From Caballeronia temeraria (lineage in GTDB: Bacteria > Pseudomonadota > Gammaproteobacteria > Burkholderiales > Burkholderiaceae): DNA of 64,000 nucleotides. The notes beneath the pieces are model-generated. The model saw only the letters and a program-made list of their open reading frames with translations, made no database searches and was not told where the DNA came from. The DNA lies in the NCBI RefSeq assembly GCF_001544795.2, contig NZ_FCOI02000010.1, positions 124,001 to 188,000 on the forward strand, given 5' to 3'. Of the stretch, positions 44,191-53,361 are shown one piece after another (position 1 is the first letter of the stretch; each line of letters opens with the position of its first letter). A program made the translations under genes and the position numbers.

Positions 44191-45144
44191 TTAGCCCGTA
44201 TGCGCCGGCTCGGCGTGCGGTTCGCCCGGAAGCGTCAGCCGGCGGCTCCAGTAACCCGGCTGCGCGTAAATTTCCTTAAGGTAATCAATGAAATAGCGCA
44301 CTCTTGCCGGTACGTAACGCTGCTGCGGATAGACGGCGAGAATGTCATAGTCGGGAAGCTCGAAATCGTCGAGGACGGTTTCCAGTTCGCCCGATTCCAG
44401 TTGCCGCTGGATTTCCCACGTCGAACGCCAGCCCAGACCGAGGCCCTCCGACGCCCAGCGATGCAGCAACTCGCCGTCGTTGCAGTCGAGATTGCCCGTC
44501 ACGCGCACCGTCACGACCTTGCCATTGCGCCGGAAATACCAGCCGCGGTTCTGTCCGCCCTGCAGATTGAACGCGAGACAGTTGTGATTCGGCAGGTCTT
44601 CGAGCGTCTTCGGCCGCCCGTGCTTCCTGAAATACGCAGGCGTGCCGCACACGACGCGCCGGTTGCTCGCGAGCTTCACCGCGACGAAATTCGGATCGAC
44701 CGCCCCGCCGATGCGAATCGACAGATCGTAGCCCTCGCGCACCAGATCGACGACGCGATCGGTCAGATTGAACGACATCTGCAATTCAGGCTTGTCACGC
44801 ACGAACGGCGGCGCGTGCGGCGCGACGTGCATGCGCCCGAACGCGGCCGGCGCCGACACGATCAGATGCCCGCCCACCGCGCGCCGGCCTGCGGCGAGCT
44901 CGTTTTCCGCCTGATCCCAGTCGGCGAGCAGGTTCTTGCAGCGGTCGAGAAACGCCGCGCCTTCTTCGCTCACGACGAGCCGCCGCGTCGAACGATACAT
45001 CAGCTTCACGCCAAGGCGCTTCTCGAGTGCGTCGATGCGCCGTCCGAGAATCACGGGCGACACGCCCTCCTCCAGCGCCGCCGCGGCGAGGCTTCCCGCC
45101 TCAGCCACGCGCACGAAGGTTTCTATCTGCTTGAAGCGGTCCAT
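44191..45144 (-). CDS. LysR-family regulator divergent from gcl
   Basis: A 317-residue regulator with an N-terminal winged helix (residues 1-62, FKQIETFVRVAEAGSLAAAA) and a substrate-binding domain after residue 90. It is divergent from the gcl-hyi-glxR operon with about 170 bases between, the usual layout for a LysR regulator and its target. The likely inducer is glyoxylate, glycolate, allantoin breakdown products or a related acid, but this is inference. Confidence 0.85.
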   Translation of the reverse strand: MDRFKQIETFVRVAEAGSLAAAALEEGVSPVILGRRIDALEKRLGVKLMYRSTRRLVVSEEGAAFLDRCKNLLADWDQAENELAAGRRAVGGHLIVSAPAAFGRMHVAPHAPPFVRDKPELQMSFNLTDRVVDLVREGYDLSIRIGGAVDPNFVAVKLASNRRVVCGTPAYFRKHGRPKTLEDLPNHNCLAFNLQGGQNRGWYFRRNGKVVTVRVTGNLDCNDGELLHRWASEGLGLGWRSTWEIQRQLESGELETVLDDFELPDYDILAVYPQQRYVPARVRYFIDYLKEIYAQPGYWSRRLTLPGEPHAEPAHTG

Positions 45145-45314
45145 CTCGCGTCTCCCGCCAATGCCCCATCAATCGGGCATTCGGTACTTTTTGTTTGGAA
45201 AAAAGCGACTACCGCTGATCTTATCAAACCTTTTTCACAGACTTAAAGTGGAACGGAACCCTGCTTGAATGCAGACAGCGATTTCGGATAGAGACCCCCA
45301 GGAAGGAGACAATC
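45145..45314. other. divergent control region of LysR gene and gcl
   Basis: An AT-rich 170-base stretch with no gene. It should hold both promoters and a LysR operator of T-N11-A type; several candidates exist (for example around 45205-45235) but none is clearly best. The gcl ribosome site AAGGAG is at 45300-45306. Confidence 0.5.
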
Positions 45315-47090
45315 ATGCCCAAGATGAGAGCCGTCGACGCAGCCGTCCTCGTGCTGGAAAAAGAAGGAATCGATACCGCGTTCGGTGTGCCGGGCGCGGC
45401 CATCAACCCGTTCTACTCGGCGATGAAGAAGTCGGGCGGCATCAGCCACGTGCTCGCGCGTCACGTCGAAGGCGCATCGCACATGGCCGAAGGTTATACC
45501 CGCGCGGCGCCGGGCAACATCGGTGTGTGCATCGGCACGTCGGGCCCGGCCGGCACGGACATGATCACCGGCCTCTACTCGGCTCAGGCCGATTCGATCC
45601 CCATTCTCGCGATCACCGGCCAGGCGCCGCGCGCGCGTCTGTACAAGGAAGATTTCCAGGCCGTCGATATCGAATCGATCGCCAAGCCCGTCACGAAATG
45701 GGCCGTCACGGTGCGCGAACCGGCGCTCGTGCCGCGCGTGTTCCAGCAGGCGTTTCACCTGATGCGCTCGGGCCGTCCGGGTCCGGTGCTGGTCGACCTG
45801 CCGATCGACGTGCAGATGGCCGAAATCGAATTCGACATCGACACCTACGAGCCGCTGCCGGTCTACAAGCCGAAAGCGACGCGCGCGCAGGTCGAGAAGG
45901 CGCTCACGATGCTCAACGACGCCGAGAAGCCGTTGATCGTCTCGGGCGGCGGCGTGCTGAACGCGGCGGCGGAAGACCTGCTCGTGCAGTTCGCGGAAAC
46001 GCTCGGCGTGCCCGTCATTCCGACGCTCATGTCGTGGGGCGCGATCCCCGACGATCACCCGCTCATGGCCGGCATGGTCGGCTTGCAGACGTCGCACCGC
46101 TACGGCAACGCGACGATGCTCGCCTCCGATTTCGTGCTCGGCATCGGCAACCGCTGGGCGAATCGTCACACGGGCAGCGTCGAGGTTTACACCAAGGGCC
46201 GTAAGTTCGTGCACGTGGATATCGAGCCGACGCAGATCGGCCGCGTGTTCGGACCGGATCTCGGCATCGTGTCGGATGCGAAGGCCGCGCTCGAACTGTT
46301 CGTCGACGTGGCGAAGGAATGGAAGGCTGCCGGCAAGCTGAAGGATCGCGGCGCGTGGGTTGCGGACTGCCAGCAGCGCAAGCGCACCCTGCAGCGCAAG
46401 ACGCACTTCGACAATGTGCCGATGAAGCCGCAGCGCGTCTACGAAGAGATGAACCTCGCGTTCGATCGCGACACCTGCTTCGTGACGACGATCGGTCTTT
46501 CGCAGATCGCGGGCGCGCAGTTCCTGCACGTGTTCAAGGCGCGCAACTGGATCAACTGCGGTCAGGCCGGCCCGCTCGGCTGGACGATCCCTGCCGCGCT
46601 CGGCGTGCGTGCGGCGGACCCGCAACGCAAGATCGTCGCGCTGTCGGGCGACTATGACTTCCAGTTCATGATCGAAGAACTCGCGGTCGGCGCGCAATTC
46701 AAGCTGCCCTACGTGCACGTGGTCGTGAACAACTCGTATCTCGGCCTGATCCGTCAGGCGCAGCGCGGCTTCGAGATGGACTACTGCGTGCAGCTCGCGT
46801 TCGACAACATCAACGCGCCTGAACTCGAAGGCTACGGCGTGGATCACGTCGCGGTCGCCGAAGGCCTCGGCTGCAAGGCACTGCGCGTGTTCAAGCCGGA
46901 AGACATCGCGCCGGCGCTCAAGAAGGCGCAAGCGCTGGCCGCCGAACATCAGGTGCCGGTCGTCGTCGAGATGATTCTCGAACGCGTGACCAACATCGCG
47001 ATGGGCACCGAGATCGACGCGATCAACGAGTTCGAGGAACTCGCCGAAACGAAGGCAGACGCACCGACCGCCGTCACGCCGCTCGACTGA
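45315..47090 (+). CDS. gcl: glyoxylate carboligase (tartronate-semialdehyde synthase)
   Basis: A 591-residue thiamin-diphosphate enzyme that joins two glyoxylates to tartronate semialdehyde with release of CO2. It has the special feature of Gcl: V51 in [14 protein letters not shown] in place of the usual catalytic glutamate. The ThDP motif [14 protein letters not shown] begins near residue 440. It is the first gene of gcl-hyi-glxR. Confidence 0.96.
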   Translation: MPKMRAVDAAVLVLEKEGIDTAFGVPGAAINPFYSAMKKSGGISHVLARHVEGASHMAEGYTRAAPGNIGVCIGTSGPAGTDMITGLYSAQADSIPILAITGQAPRARLYKEDFQAVDIESIAKPVTKWAVTVREPALVPRVFQQAFHLMRSGRPGPVLVDLPIDVQMAEIEFDIDTYEPLPVYKPKATRAQVEKALTMLNDAEKPLIVSGGGVLNAAAEDLLVQFAETLGVPVIPTLMSWGAIPDDHPLMAGMVGLQTSHRYGNATMLASDFVLGIGNRWANRHTGSVEVYTKGRKFVHVDIEPTQIGRVFGPDLGIVSDAKAALELFVDVAKEWKAAGKLKDRGAWVADCQQRKRTLQRKTHFDNVPMKPQRVYEEMNLAFDRDTCFVTTIGLSQIAGAQFLHVFKARNWINCGQAGPLGWTIPAALGVRAADPQRKIVALSGDYDFQFMIEELAVGAQFKLPYVHVVVNNSYLGLIRQAQRGFEMDYCVQLAFDNINAPELEGYGVDHVAVAEGLGCKALRVFKPEDIAPALKKAQALAAEHQVPVVVEMILERVTNIAMGTEIDAINEFEELAETKADAPTAVTPLD

Positions 47091-47160
47091 GAAGCGCCGC
47101 CGCGCGTTCATCCAAGGAACGCGCGGCGTGCATCCGCTGACCGACCATCAGGAAAGAACA

Positions 47161-47961
47161 ATGCCGAAATTTGCCGCGAATTTGACCATGCTGTTCAACG
47201 AAGTCCCGTTCCTCGACCGCTTCGCCGCGGCCGCGAATGCGGGCTTCAAGGCGGTCGAGTTCCTGTTTCCTTACGCCTTCTCGACCAGCGATATCCAGAA
47301 GCGCCTGAAGGACAACGACTTGCGGATCGTGCTGCATAACCTGCCCGCCGGCAACTGGGAAGCGGGCGAGCGCGGCATCGCGTGTCTGCCGGACCGTGTC
47401 GCCGAATTCCGCGAAGGCGTGCCGCGCGCGATCGAGTACGCGAAGGCGCTGAATGTGCCGCAACTGAACTGCCTCGTCGGCATTCCGGCGGCGGGCGTGT
47501 CGGCGGAACAGGCGCGCGCGACCATCATCGAAAATTTGCGCTTCGCTGCCGATGCGCTGAAGAAAGAAGGCATCCGGCTGCTGGTCGAGCCGTGCAACTC
47601 GTATGACATTCCGGGCTTCGCGCTGAATCGGTCGAAGGAAGGACTGGATGTGATCCAGGCGGTCGGCTCGGACAATCTGTTCCTGCAGTACGACATCTAT
47701 CACATGCAGCGCATGGAAGGCGAACTCGCCGCGACGATCAAGAAGAACCTGCCGAAGATCGCGCACATCCAGCTTGCCGACAACCCCGGCCGCAACGAGC
47801 CCGGCACGGGCGAGATCAACTATCCGTTCCTGTTCGCGCTGCTCGACGAGATCGGCTATCAAGGCTGGATCGGCTGCGAGTACAAGCCGCTCAACGGCAC
47901 GGAGGCGGGCCTCGGCTGGCTGCAGAGCATCGGCGGCGTGAAGCAGGGCGCGACCGCTTAA
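47161..47961 (+). CDS. hyi: hydroxypyruvate isomerase
   Basis: A 266-residue TIM-barrel isomerase of the AP endonuclease 2 superfamily, interconverting hydroxypyruvate and tartronate semialdehyde. Family features include KFAANLTMLFNEVPF, LVEPCNSYDIPGF, LQYDIYHMQRMEG and IGCEYKPL. Start ATG 47161 follows CAGGAAAGAACA and lies 70 bases after gcl. Confidence 0.94.
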   Translation: MPKFAANLTMLFNEVPFLDRFAAAANAGFKAVEFLFPYAFSTSDIQKRLKDNDLRIVLHNLPAGNWEAGERGIACLPDRVAEFREGVPRAIEYAKALNVPQLNCLVGIPAAGVSAEQARATIIENLRFAADALKKEGIRLLVEPCNSYDIPGFALNRSKEGLDVIQAVGSDNLFLQYDIYHMQRMEGELAATIKKNLPKIAHIQLADNPGRNEPGTGEINYPFLFALLDEIGYQGWIGCEYKPLNGTEAGLGWLQSIGGVKQGATA

Positions 47962-47988
47962 ACCAGACACATAGGAGGAGCTAGAAGT

Positions 47989-48897
47989 ATGGCAACGATC
48001 GGTTTCATCGGCCTCGGCATCATGGGCGCGCACATGGCGCGCAATCTCATCAAGGGCGGCCACAAGCTCGTCGTGAACGGCAAGTTTCCGGTGCCGGACG
48101 ATATCCGCGCGCAGACCCAAGTCGTCGCGGACTCGACCGCTGTGGCGCAGGAAAGCGAAATCGTCATCACGATGGTGCCGGACACGCCCGATGTCGCCAA
48201 TGTGCTGTTCGCCGATGACGGCGTCGCGAAGGGTCTCACGAAGGGCAAGCTCGTGATCGACATGAGCTCGATCGCCCCGCTCGAGACGCAGGAGTTCGCG
48301 AAGAAAATCAACGCGCTCGGCTGCGACTATCTCGACGCACCGGTGTCCGGCGGCGAAGTCGGCGCACGTGAAGCGACGCTCACGATCATGGTCGGCGGCC
48401 CGGAGAAGTCGTTCGACATTGCGAAGCCGCTCTTCGAACTGATGGGCAAGAACATTTCGCTCATCGGCGATAACGGCGCGGGTCAAACGTGCAAGGTCGC
48501 GAACCAGATTATCGTCGCGTTGAACATCGAAGCCGTTGGCGAAGCGCTGCTCTTTGCGGCACGCTCGGGCGCCGATCCGGAGCGCGTGCGTAAGGCGCTG
48601 ATGGGCGGTTTCGCATCGTCGCGCATTCTCGAAGTGCATGGCGAGCGCATGACGAAGCGCACATTCAATCCGGGCTTCCGTATCGAACTGCATCAGAAAG
48701 ACTTGAATCTGGCGCTCGATGGCGCGCGCAAGATGGGCCTCGCCCTGCCCCACACCGCGAGCGCGCAGCAACTCTTCAGCGTGTGCGCGGCGAACGGCGG
48801 CAAGGCGTGGGATCACTCGGCGCTCGTGCGTGCGCTCGAGATCATGTCGAACTTCCAGGTGGCCGACGAGCCGCAGCAGACCAAAGCTGCTGCGTGA
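47989..48897 (+). CDS. glxR: tartronate semialdehyde reductase
   Basis: A 302-residue beta-hydroxyacid dehydrogenase. The NAD motif GLGIMG is at residues 8-13, the substrate motif DAPVSGGEVGA at 116-126 and the catalytic lysine is K169 in GQTCKVANQ. It reduces tartronate semialdehyde to D-glycerate and completes the glyoxylate-to-glycerate route. A strong ribosome site (AGGAGG) lies 13 bases before the ATG. Confidence 0.94.
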   Translation: MATIGFIGLGIMGAHMARNLIKGGHKLVVNGKFPVPDDIRAQTQVVADSTAVAQESEIVITMVPDTPDVANVLFADDGVAKGLTKGKLVIDMSSIAPLETQEFAKKINALGCDYLDAPVSGGEVGAREATLTIMVGGPEKSFDIAKPLFELMGKNISLIGDNGAGQTCKVANQIIVALNIEAVGEALLFAARSGADPERVRKALMGGFASSRILEVHGERMTKRTFNPGFRIELHQKDLNLALDGARKMGLALPHTASAQQLFSVCAANGGKAWDHSALVRALEIMSNFQVADEPQQTKAAA

Positions 48898-49199
48898 TTC
48901 GCATCACCTGAACCGTGGGGCGTCCCGCGTATGGGCACGCGGGACAAATGCCGCTCTGGGCTGAGGGCGGCAAGTGGGGTCCGAGAAGCGGCACCCGGCG
49001 GTGCGCCGGGTAAGCCTTGGTCGGTCAGACGGTTTGTCGTCGGGTGTCCGCGTCGGATTGTTGCAAATTGCGTCCTTCATCTGACGCATGAGCGGTGCTA
49101 GAAATCCTTTTGTTGAAACTCAGAACTATCTGGTGGTCATCGCGACTAATCTGCCTAGACTTCGCGGGCCGTAACCACCGTTAATCAAGGAGTTGAACA
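48898..49199. other. intergenic region with two perfect hairpins
   Basis: No gene is seen. GTCCCGCGT (48922-48930) pairs with ACGCGGGAC (48937-48945), and ACCCGGCG pairs with CGCCGGGT at about 48993-49011. Neither is followed by a T run, so they are not classical terminators; they may stabilise the glxR mRNA end. A ribosome site AAGGAG precedes the Kbp-like gene. Confidence 0.6.
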
Positions 49200-49694
49200 A
49201 TGGGCATTCTCAGCTTTATCAAGGAAGCAGGTGAGAAACTCTTCGGCGCAGTCACGCCGAGCGCAGAGGCGGCGCCCGCTGCCGCGCCGGTCGATGTCGC
49301 CGCGCTGAATCAGAAGGCGGGCGAAGCCATCGCGGCGTACATCCGTTCGCAAGGTCTCAACGCGGATAATCTCGATGTAAAATACGACGGCGCGTCGCAT
49401 ACGGTGACCGTGTCGGGTCAGGCGGCGGATCAGGCGACGAAGGAAAAGATTCTCGTTGCCGCGGGCAATGTGCAGCATGTCGATAAGGTCGACGATCAGT
49501 TGACCGTGCCGAATGCCGAGCCCGAGTCGCAGTATTACACCGTCGTGTCGGGTGACAATCTTTGGAAGATCGCCGAGAAGTATTACGGCAATGGTTCCAA
49601 GAACGATGTGATCTTCGAAGCCAACAAGCCGATGTTGAAAAGTCCGGACAAGATTTATCCGGGGCAAGTTTTGCGTATTCCGGCGGCGAGCTGA
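49200..49694 (+). CDS. kbp: BON-LysM potassium-binding protein (Kbp/YgaU type)
   Basis: A 164-residue cytoplasmic protein without signal peptide. After MGILSFIKEAGEKLFGAV comes an Ala/Pro linker, a BON domain (about residues 35-103) and a LysM domain (about 110-162, YYTVVSGDNLWKIAEKYYG). The end NKPMLKSPDKIYPGQVLRIP is nearly identical to E. coli YgaU/Kbp, a K+ sensor. The linker is slightly longer than in E. coli (149 residues). It has its own upstream region and a pyrimidine tract and terminator after it. Confidence 0.9.
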   Translation: MGILSFIKEAGEKLFGAVTPSAEAAPAAAPVDVAALNQKAGEAIAAYIRSQGLNADNLDVKYDGASHTVTVSGQAADQATKEKILVAAGNVQHVDKVDDQLTVPNAEPESQYYTVVSGDNLWKIAEKYYGNGSKNDVIFEANKPMLKSPDKIYPGQVLRIPAAS

Positions 49695-49738
49695 TTCTTT
49701 TCTTCTTTTTCTCTTTTTCTCTTTTTCTCTTTTCTCGC
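49695..49738 (+). repeat. polypyrimidine tract with period-8 repeat
   Basis: Forty-odd bases after the kbp stop contain only C and T apart from the ends, with CTCTTTTT repeated about three times from 49711. It directly precedes the terminator hairpin. Confidence 0.85.
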
Positions 49739-49743
49739 CTTTC

Positions 49744-49777
49744 AAAACGCGGACCCTTGGTTCGCGTTTTTTGCTTT
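49744..49777. terminator. intrinsic terminator after kbp
   Basis: AAAACGCG (49744-49751) pairs with CGCGTTTT (49763-49770), with more T residues following. It probably works in both directions between kbp and the convergent oxidoreductase gene. Confidence 0.75.
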
Positions 49778-49814
49778 TTGCGTTTTTGCCAGATCCCGGC
49801 GAAACGCCCAAACC

Positions 49815-51197
49815 TCAGCCCAACGCCCCCAACCCCTCCAACAGCGTAGGAATCAACTCACTCACAGTCGGATGAATATGCATAGCCCGCTGCAGAGTCG
49901 TATAGGGCGCATCCGCATTCATGATATCGATGAACGTATGAATGGCTTCATCCCCTTCGATCCCGTAAATCGCAGCCCCTAAAAACCGCTGCGTTTGCGC
50001 ATCGACGAGTGCCTTCATGAAGCCATCGGTCTCACCGCGCTCCCGAGCGCGCCCAACGCGTGACATCGGCATCGTGGCAATGAGCGCCTCGCGCCCGTCC
50101 TTGCGCACCTCTTCCTCACTCATCCCCACCCGAGCGAACGGCGGATCGACGAACACCGCATAAGCCATGATGCGCGTATCGACGCTTCGTGATTCCCCAT
50201 CGAGCAAATTGGAAGCGATGATCTCGTAGTCATTCCACGACGTATGCGTGAACGCGCCGCGTCCGTTCACATCGCCCAACGCGTACACGCCATCCGCTTT
50301 GGTGCGCAATTGACCGTCGACATCGATCATGCCGTGCCTGTTCACCGCGATGCCAGCATGCTCCAGTCCCAGATCGTCGGTGTTCGGCGTGCGGCCCGTC
50401 GCGAACAAAAGATGCGACGCGTCGATAACTTCGTCACCATTGAAAACGCGCACGCCGCCTGCCAAAGGCTCCACGCGCGATAGCTGCGCGCCGAAGCGAA
50501 ACTCGACGCCCTCTCGCACGAACACGTCCTGCATCGCGCGGGCGACGTCCTCATCCTCGCGCGTCAGGATGCGCTCGCCACGCACCAGCAACGTGACGCG
50601 GCTGCCGAAGCGCCGGAACATCTGCCCGAACTCCAGCGCGATATAGCTCGCCCCGACAATCACCAGATGCTCCGGCACTTCGGTCAGTTCGAGAATCGAC
50701 GAATTGGTCAGATACGGCACGCGCCCGAGGCCATCGACATCCGGCACCACCGCGCGCGTGCCCGTGTTGATGAAAACGAGATCGGCATCGATCTGCTGCA
50801 TCGAGCCGTCGTTCGCCTCGATCGCCAGCGCGCGCGGTCCCGTGAAGCGCGCGTGTCCATTGAACACGCTGAGGTTCTTCGTCGCGCGCAGCCACTTTTC
50901 GATGCCCGTGCGCGAGCCGCCGATCACCTCGTCCTTGCGCGCCTTCACGCGCGCCATGTCGATGCGGATATCGCCGCCGATCATCACGCCGTACTGCGCC
51001 GCCGTGCGCGCGACATGCGCGGCCCGCGCGCTCGCGACATAAGTCTTGGTCGGCGTGCAGCCGACGTTCACGCAGGTGCCGCCAAAAAGATGCCGCTCGA
51101 TCACCGCCGTGTGCCTGCCGCTTTGCGCTAGCCGCACGGCCAGCGGCGAGCCGCCTTGCCCCGTGCCAATGACAACCGCATCGAAATGCTGTGACAT
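49815..51197 (-). CDS. FAD-dependent disulfide oxidoreductase (mercuric reductase/lipoamide dehydrogenase-like)
   Basis: A 460-residue class I pyridine-nucleotide disulfide oxidoreductase. FAD motif GTGQGG is at 11-16, the redox pair C42/C47 lies in GGTCVNVGCTPTK, the second nucleotide motif is VIVGASYIALEFGQ, and the C-terminal partner HIHPTVSE (H442, E447) is present. There is no extra C-terminal cysteine pair, so mercuric reductase activity is unlikely. The usual lipoamide or glutathione context is absent, so the substrate is unknown. ATG 51197 has GGAGAACCGAG before it. Confidence 0.85.
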   Translation of the reverse strand: MSQHFDAVVIGTGQGGSPLAVRLAQSGRHTAVIERHLFGGTCVNVGCTPTKTYVASARAAHVARTAAQYGVMIGGDIRIDMARVKARKDEVIGGSRTGIEKWLRATKNLSVFNGHARFTGPRALAIEANDGSMQQIDADLVFINTGTRAVVPDVDGLGRVPYLTNSSILELTEVPEHLVIVGASYIALEFGQMFRRFGSRVTLLVRGERILTREDEDVARAMQDVFVREGVEFRFGAQLSRVEPLAGGVRVFNGDEVIDASHLLFATGRTPNTDDLGLEHAGIAVNRHGMIDVDGQLRTKADGVYALGDVNGRGAFTHTSWNDYEIIASNLLDGESRSVDTRIMAYAVFVDPPFARVGMSEEEVRKDGREALIATMPMSRVGRARERGETDGFMKALVDAQTQRFLGAAIYGIEGDEAIHTFIDIMNADAPYTTLQRAMHIHPTVSELIPTLLEGLGALG

Positions 51198-51436
51198 GCT
51201 CGGTTCTCCCGGGTCTTTGCATACAAAACGCAAAAGACCATGCGAATGAAGCGGATGAAGAATGCAGCAGCTGGAATCGAAATGCATCTTACGCGCAACT
51301 CGTTGAGCGGGCAGAAAGCCGGTCCGATGCCCGCTGTGCGGACACGGGCATGGCGCGTGCTGTCTTCGATTCGAACGTCCCGCGCAGCACGGCGCGCGGT
51401 CCGCTCAATCATCAGCATCTGTAGCCGAAGGCATTC
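51198..51436. other. divergent region between oxidoreductase and antiporter
   Basis: No gene is supported in these 239 bases; open frames here are short and lack ribosome sites. It should contain the promoters of the two divergent genes, but I could not assign boxes with confidence. Confidence 0.5.
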
Positions 51437-52750
51437 ATGATCGAGACGATCTGGTTTCTCGTCGTGGGCGGCGTGCTCATTTTCATGGGCCTCGCCAGTT
51501 CGATGTTCAAGCGCCTGCCGATCAGCACCGCGATGTGCTACCTCGCGATCGGCTTCGCGATGGGCCCGGGCACGGCCAATCTCCTCACGCTCGACCTCGC
51601 GACCGACGCAACGGTCCTCAGGCGCATCACCGAGGTCGCGATGCTCGTGTCGCTCTTCGCGATCGGCCTGAGGCTGCGCGTGCCGCCCACCGACCGCATC
51701 TGGCTCCTGCCGATCCGCCTCGGCCTCGTCGCGATGGTGCTCACCGTCGCCGTACTCGCGCTCTTCGGCGTCTACGTGCTCGGGCTCAGTTGGGGACCGT
51801 CGCTGCTACTCGCCGCGATGCTCGCGCCAACCGACCCCGTGCTCGCGCACGACGTGCAGGTGGAAACGCCCGGCGACATCGACCTGTTGCGCTTTTCATT
51901 GACGGGCGAAGGCGGGCTCAACGACGGCATCGCGCTGCCGTTCGCGTTGCTCGGTATCGCGGTGTGCCGCTTCGAGGCGAAACCGGGCGAGGCGTTGCAT
52001 TGGGGCTTCGCATTGCAGGCGATGTGGGGCATCGCGGGCGCGCTCGTGAGCGGCTGGCTGCTCGGCGCGCTGTCGGTTCGGCTCGTCGCGTGGCTGCGCA
52101 CGCGCCACGGGCAGGCGCTCGGGCCGGAAGGCTTCTATGCGCTCGGGCTCATCGCGCTGTCGTACGGCGTGGCCGAATTGCTGCACACATACGCGTTTCT
52201 CGCGGTATTCGCCGCCGGTCTCGCAATGCGCCGCGTCGAGCAGAAGCAGAGCGGCGACAAGTCCGCGCGCCAAGCGGTCGGCAAGATCGATGCGGACGAT
52301 GTCGGCGCCGCTGCGGCCGATCCCGAACGCGCCCACGCATTCATGGCCGAGCGCGTGCACGGCTTCACAATCGAGCTGGAACGCATCGCCGAAGTGGCGA
52401 TCATGCTGATGGTCGGCGCCGTGCTCGCGACGATGTGGCGCGACGTATTCACCTGGCAGGCGACCGTGCTCATCGGCGCGCTCTTTCTGGTGTTGCGGCC
52501 GGCGGCGGTCGAGGCATCACTCATCGGCTCGCAGGCGACGGGCGCGCAGCGACGGCTCATGAGCTGGTTCGGCATACGCGGCGTCGGCTCGTTCTATTAT
52601 TTGCTCTATGCATTCGAACATGCGCCGCGCGATGTGACCGCGCCACTCGTGCCGCTCGTCATCGGGACCATCGCCGCTTCGGTCATCGTGCACGGCATCA
52701 GCGCGACGCCGCTCATGAACCGGTATCAGCGCGCGCGAACCGATGCATGA
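51437..52750 (+). CDS. CPA1-family sodium/proton antiporter
   Basis: A 437-residue membrane protein with about twelve hydrophobic segments. The ion-binding core of CPA1 antiporters is visible at MLAPTDPVLAHDVQ and GEGGLNDGIALPFA, and a later conserved arginine segment at WFGIRGVGSFYYL. A polar loop of about 50 residues (near 270-320) separates late segments. The stop overlaps the ATG of the next gene by four bases. Confidence 0.87.
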   Translation: MIETIWFLVVGGVLIFMGLASSMFKRLPISTAMCYLAIGFAMGPGTANLLTLDLATDATVLRRITEVAMLVSLFAIGLRLRVPPTDRIWLLPIRLGLVAMVLTVAVLALFGVYVLGLSWGPSLLLAAMLAPTDPVLAHDVQVETPGDIDLLRFSLTGEGGLNDGIALPFALLGIAVCRFEAKPGEALHWGFALQAMWGIAGALVSGWLLGALSVRLVAWLRTRHGQALGPEGFYALGLIALSYGVAELLHTYAFLAVFAAGLAMRRVEQKQSGDKSARQAVGKIDADDVGAAAADPERAHAFMAERVHGFTIELERIAEVAIMLMVGAVLATMWRDVFTWQATVLIGALFLVLRPAAVEASLIGSQATGAQRRLMSWFGIRGVGSFYYLLYAFEHAPRDVTAPLVPLVIGTIAASVIVHGISATPLMNRYQRARTDA

Positions 52751-53361
52751 CCTTCGCCTTTTCTTTCGAGGACCGACCCGGCGTGAAGCATCTGATCTTC
52801 TTCTGCGGACATGCCGGCACCGGCAAGACGACGCTCGCCAAACGCCTCTTCGCGCCGCTGATGCAGGCGAGCGGCAAGCCCTTCTGTCTGCTCGACAAGG
52901 ACACGCTCTACGGCGCGTATAGCGCGGCCGCGATCGGCGCGCTGACCGGCGATCCGCACGACCGCGACAGCCCGCTTTTTATCGAGCATTTCCGCGATCC
53001 GGAGTATCGCTGTCTCATCGATACGGCCGCCGAAAATCTCGCGCTCGGCGTGAGTGCCGTGATTGTCGCCCCGCTTACGCGCGAGGTGCGCAATGCACGG
53101 CTTTTCGATCGCGCGTGGCTCGGCATCGATGGCGACGTCGACATTCGCGTCGTCTGGGTGCATGTCGATGAGGATGTCGCGCGTGAACGCATCGTCGCGC
53201 GCGGCGATCCGAACGATGCGTACAAGCTCGCGCATTGGGAGGAATATCGCGAGCGTCTCTTTGTTCCCGATGAGGCGCTCGCCCGAACGCTCGTGATGTT
53301 CGACAACACCGCGCCGTCCGATCAGGCGCACGACGAACTGCTCGTGCGCCTCATTGGTTAA
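52747..53361 (+). CDS. P-loop AAA/kinase-like protein
   Basis: A 204-residue protein with Walker A GHAGTGKTTL at residues 21-30 and a middle region (VIVAPLTREV, then VVWVHVDEDVARERI) like small-molecule kinases of the zeta-toxin/gluconate kinase type. No antitoxin gene is adjacent. Translation is coupled to the antiporter by an ATGA overlap. Its last four bases overlap the stop of the convergent dehydrogenase gene. Confidence 0.75.
   Translation: MTFAFSFEDRPGVKHLIFFCGHAGTGKTTLAKRLFAPLMQASGKPFCLLDKDTLYGAYSAAAIGALTGDPHDRDSPLFIEHFRDPEYRCLIDTAAENLALGVSAVIVAPLTREVRNARLFDRAWLGIDGDVDIRVVWVHVDEDVARERIVARGDPNDAYKLAHWEEYRERLFVPDEALARTLVMFDNTAPSDQAHDELLVRLIG

Noticed and set aside
48922..49011. Terminators after glxR
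   Set aside because: Two perfect hairpins are present but neither has a T run on either strand, so I list them only as hairpins.
52747..53361. Zeta-type toxin of a toxin-antitoxin pair
   Set aside because: The P-loop fold is similar, but there is no small antitoxin gene beside it and it is coupled to an antiporter gene instead.
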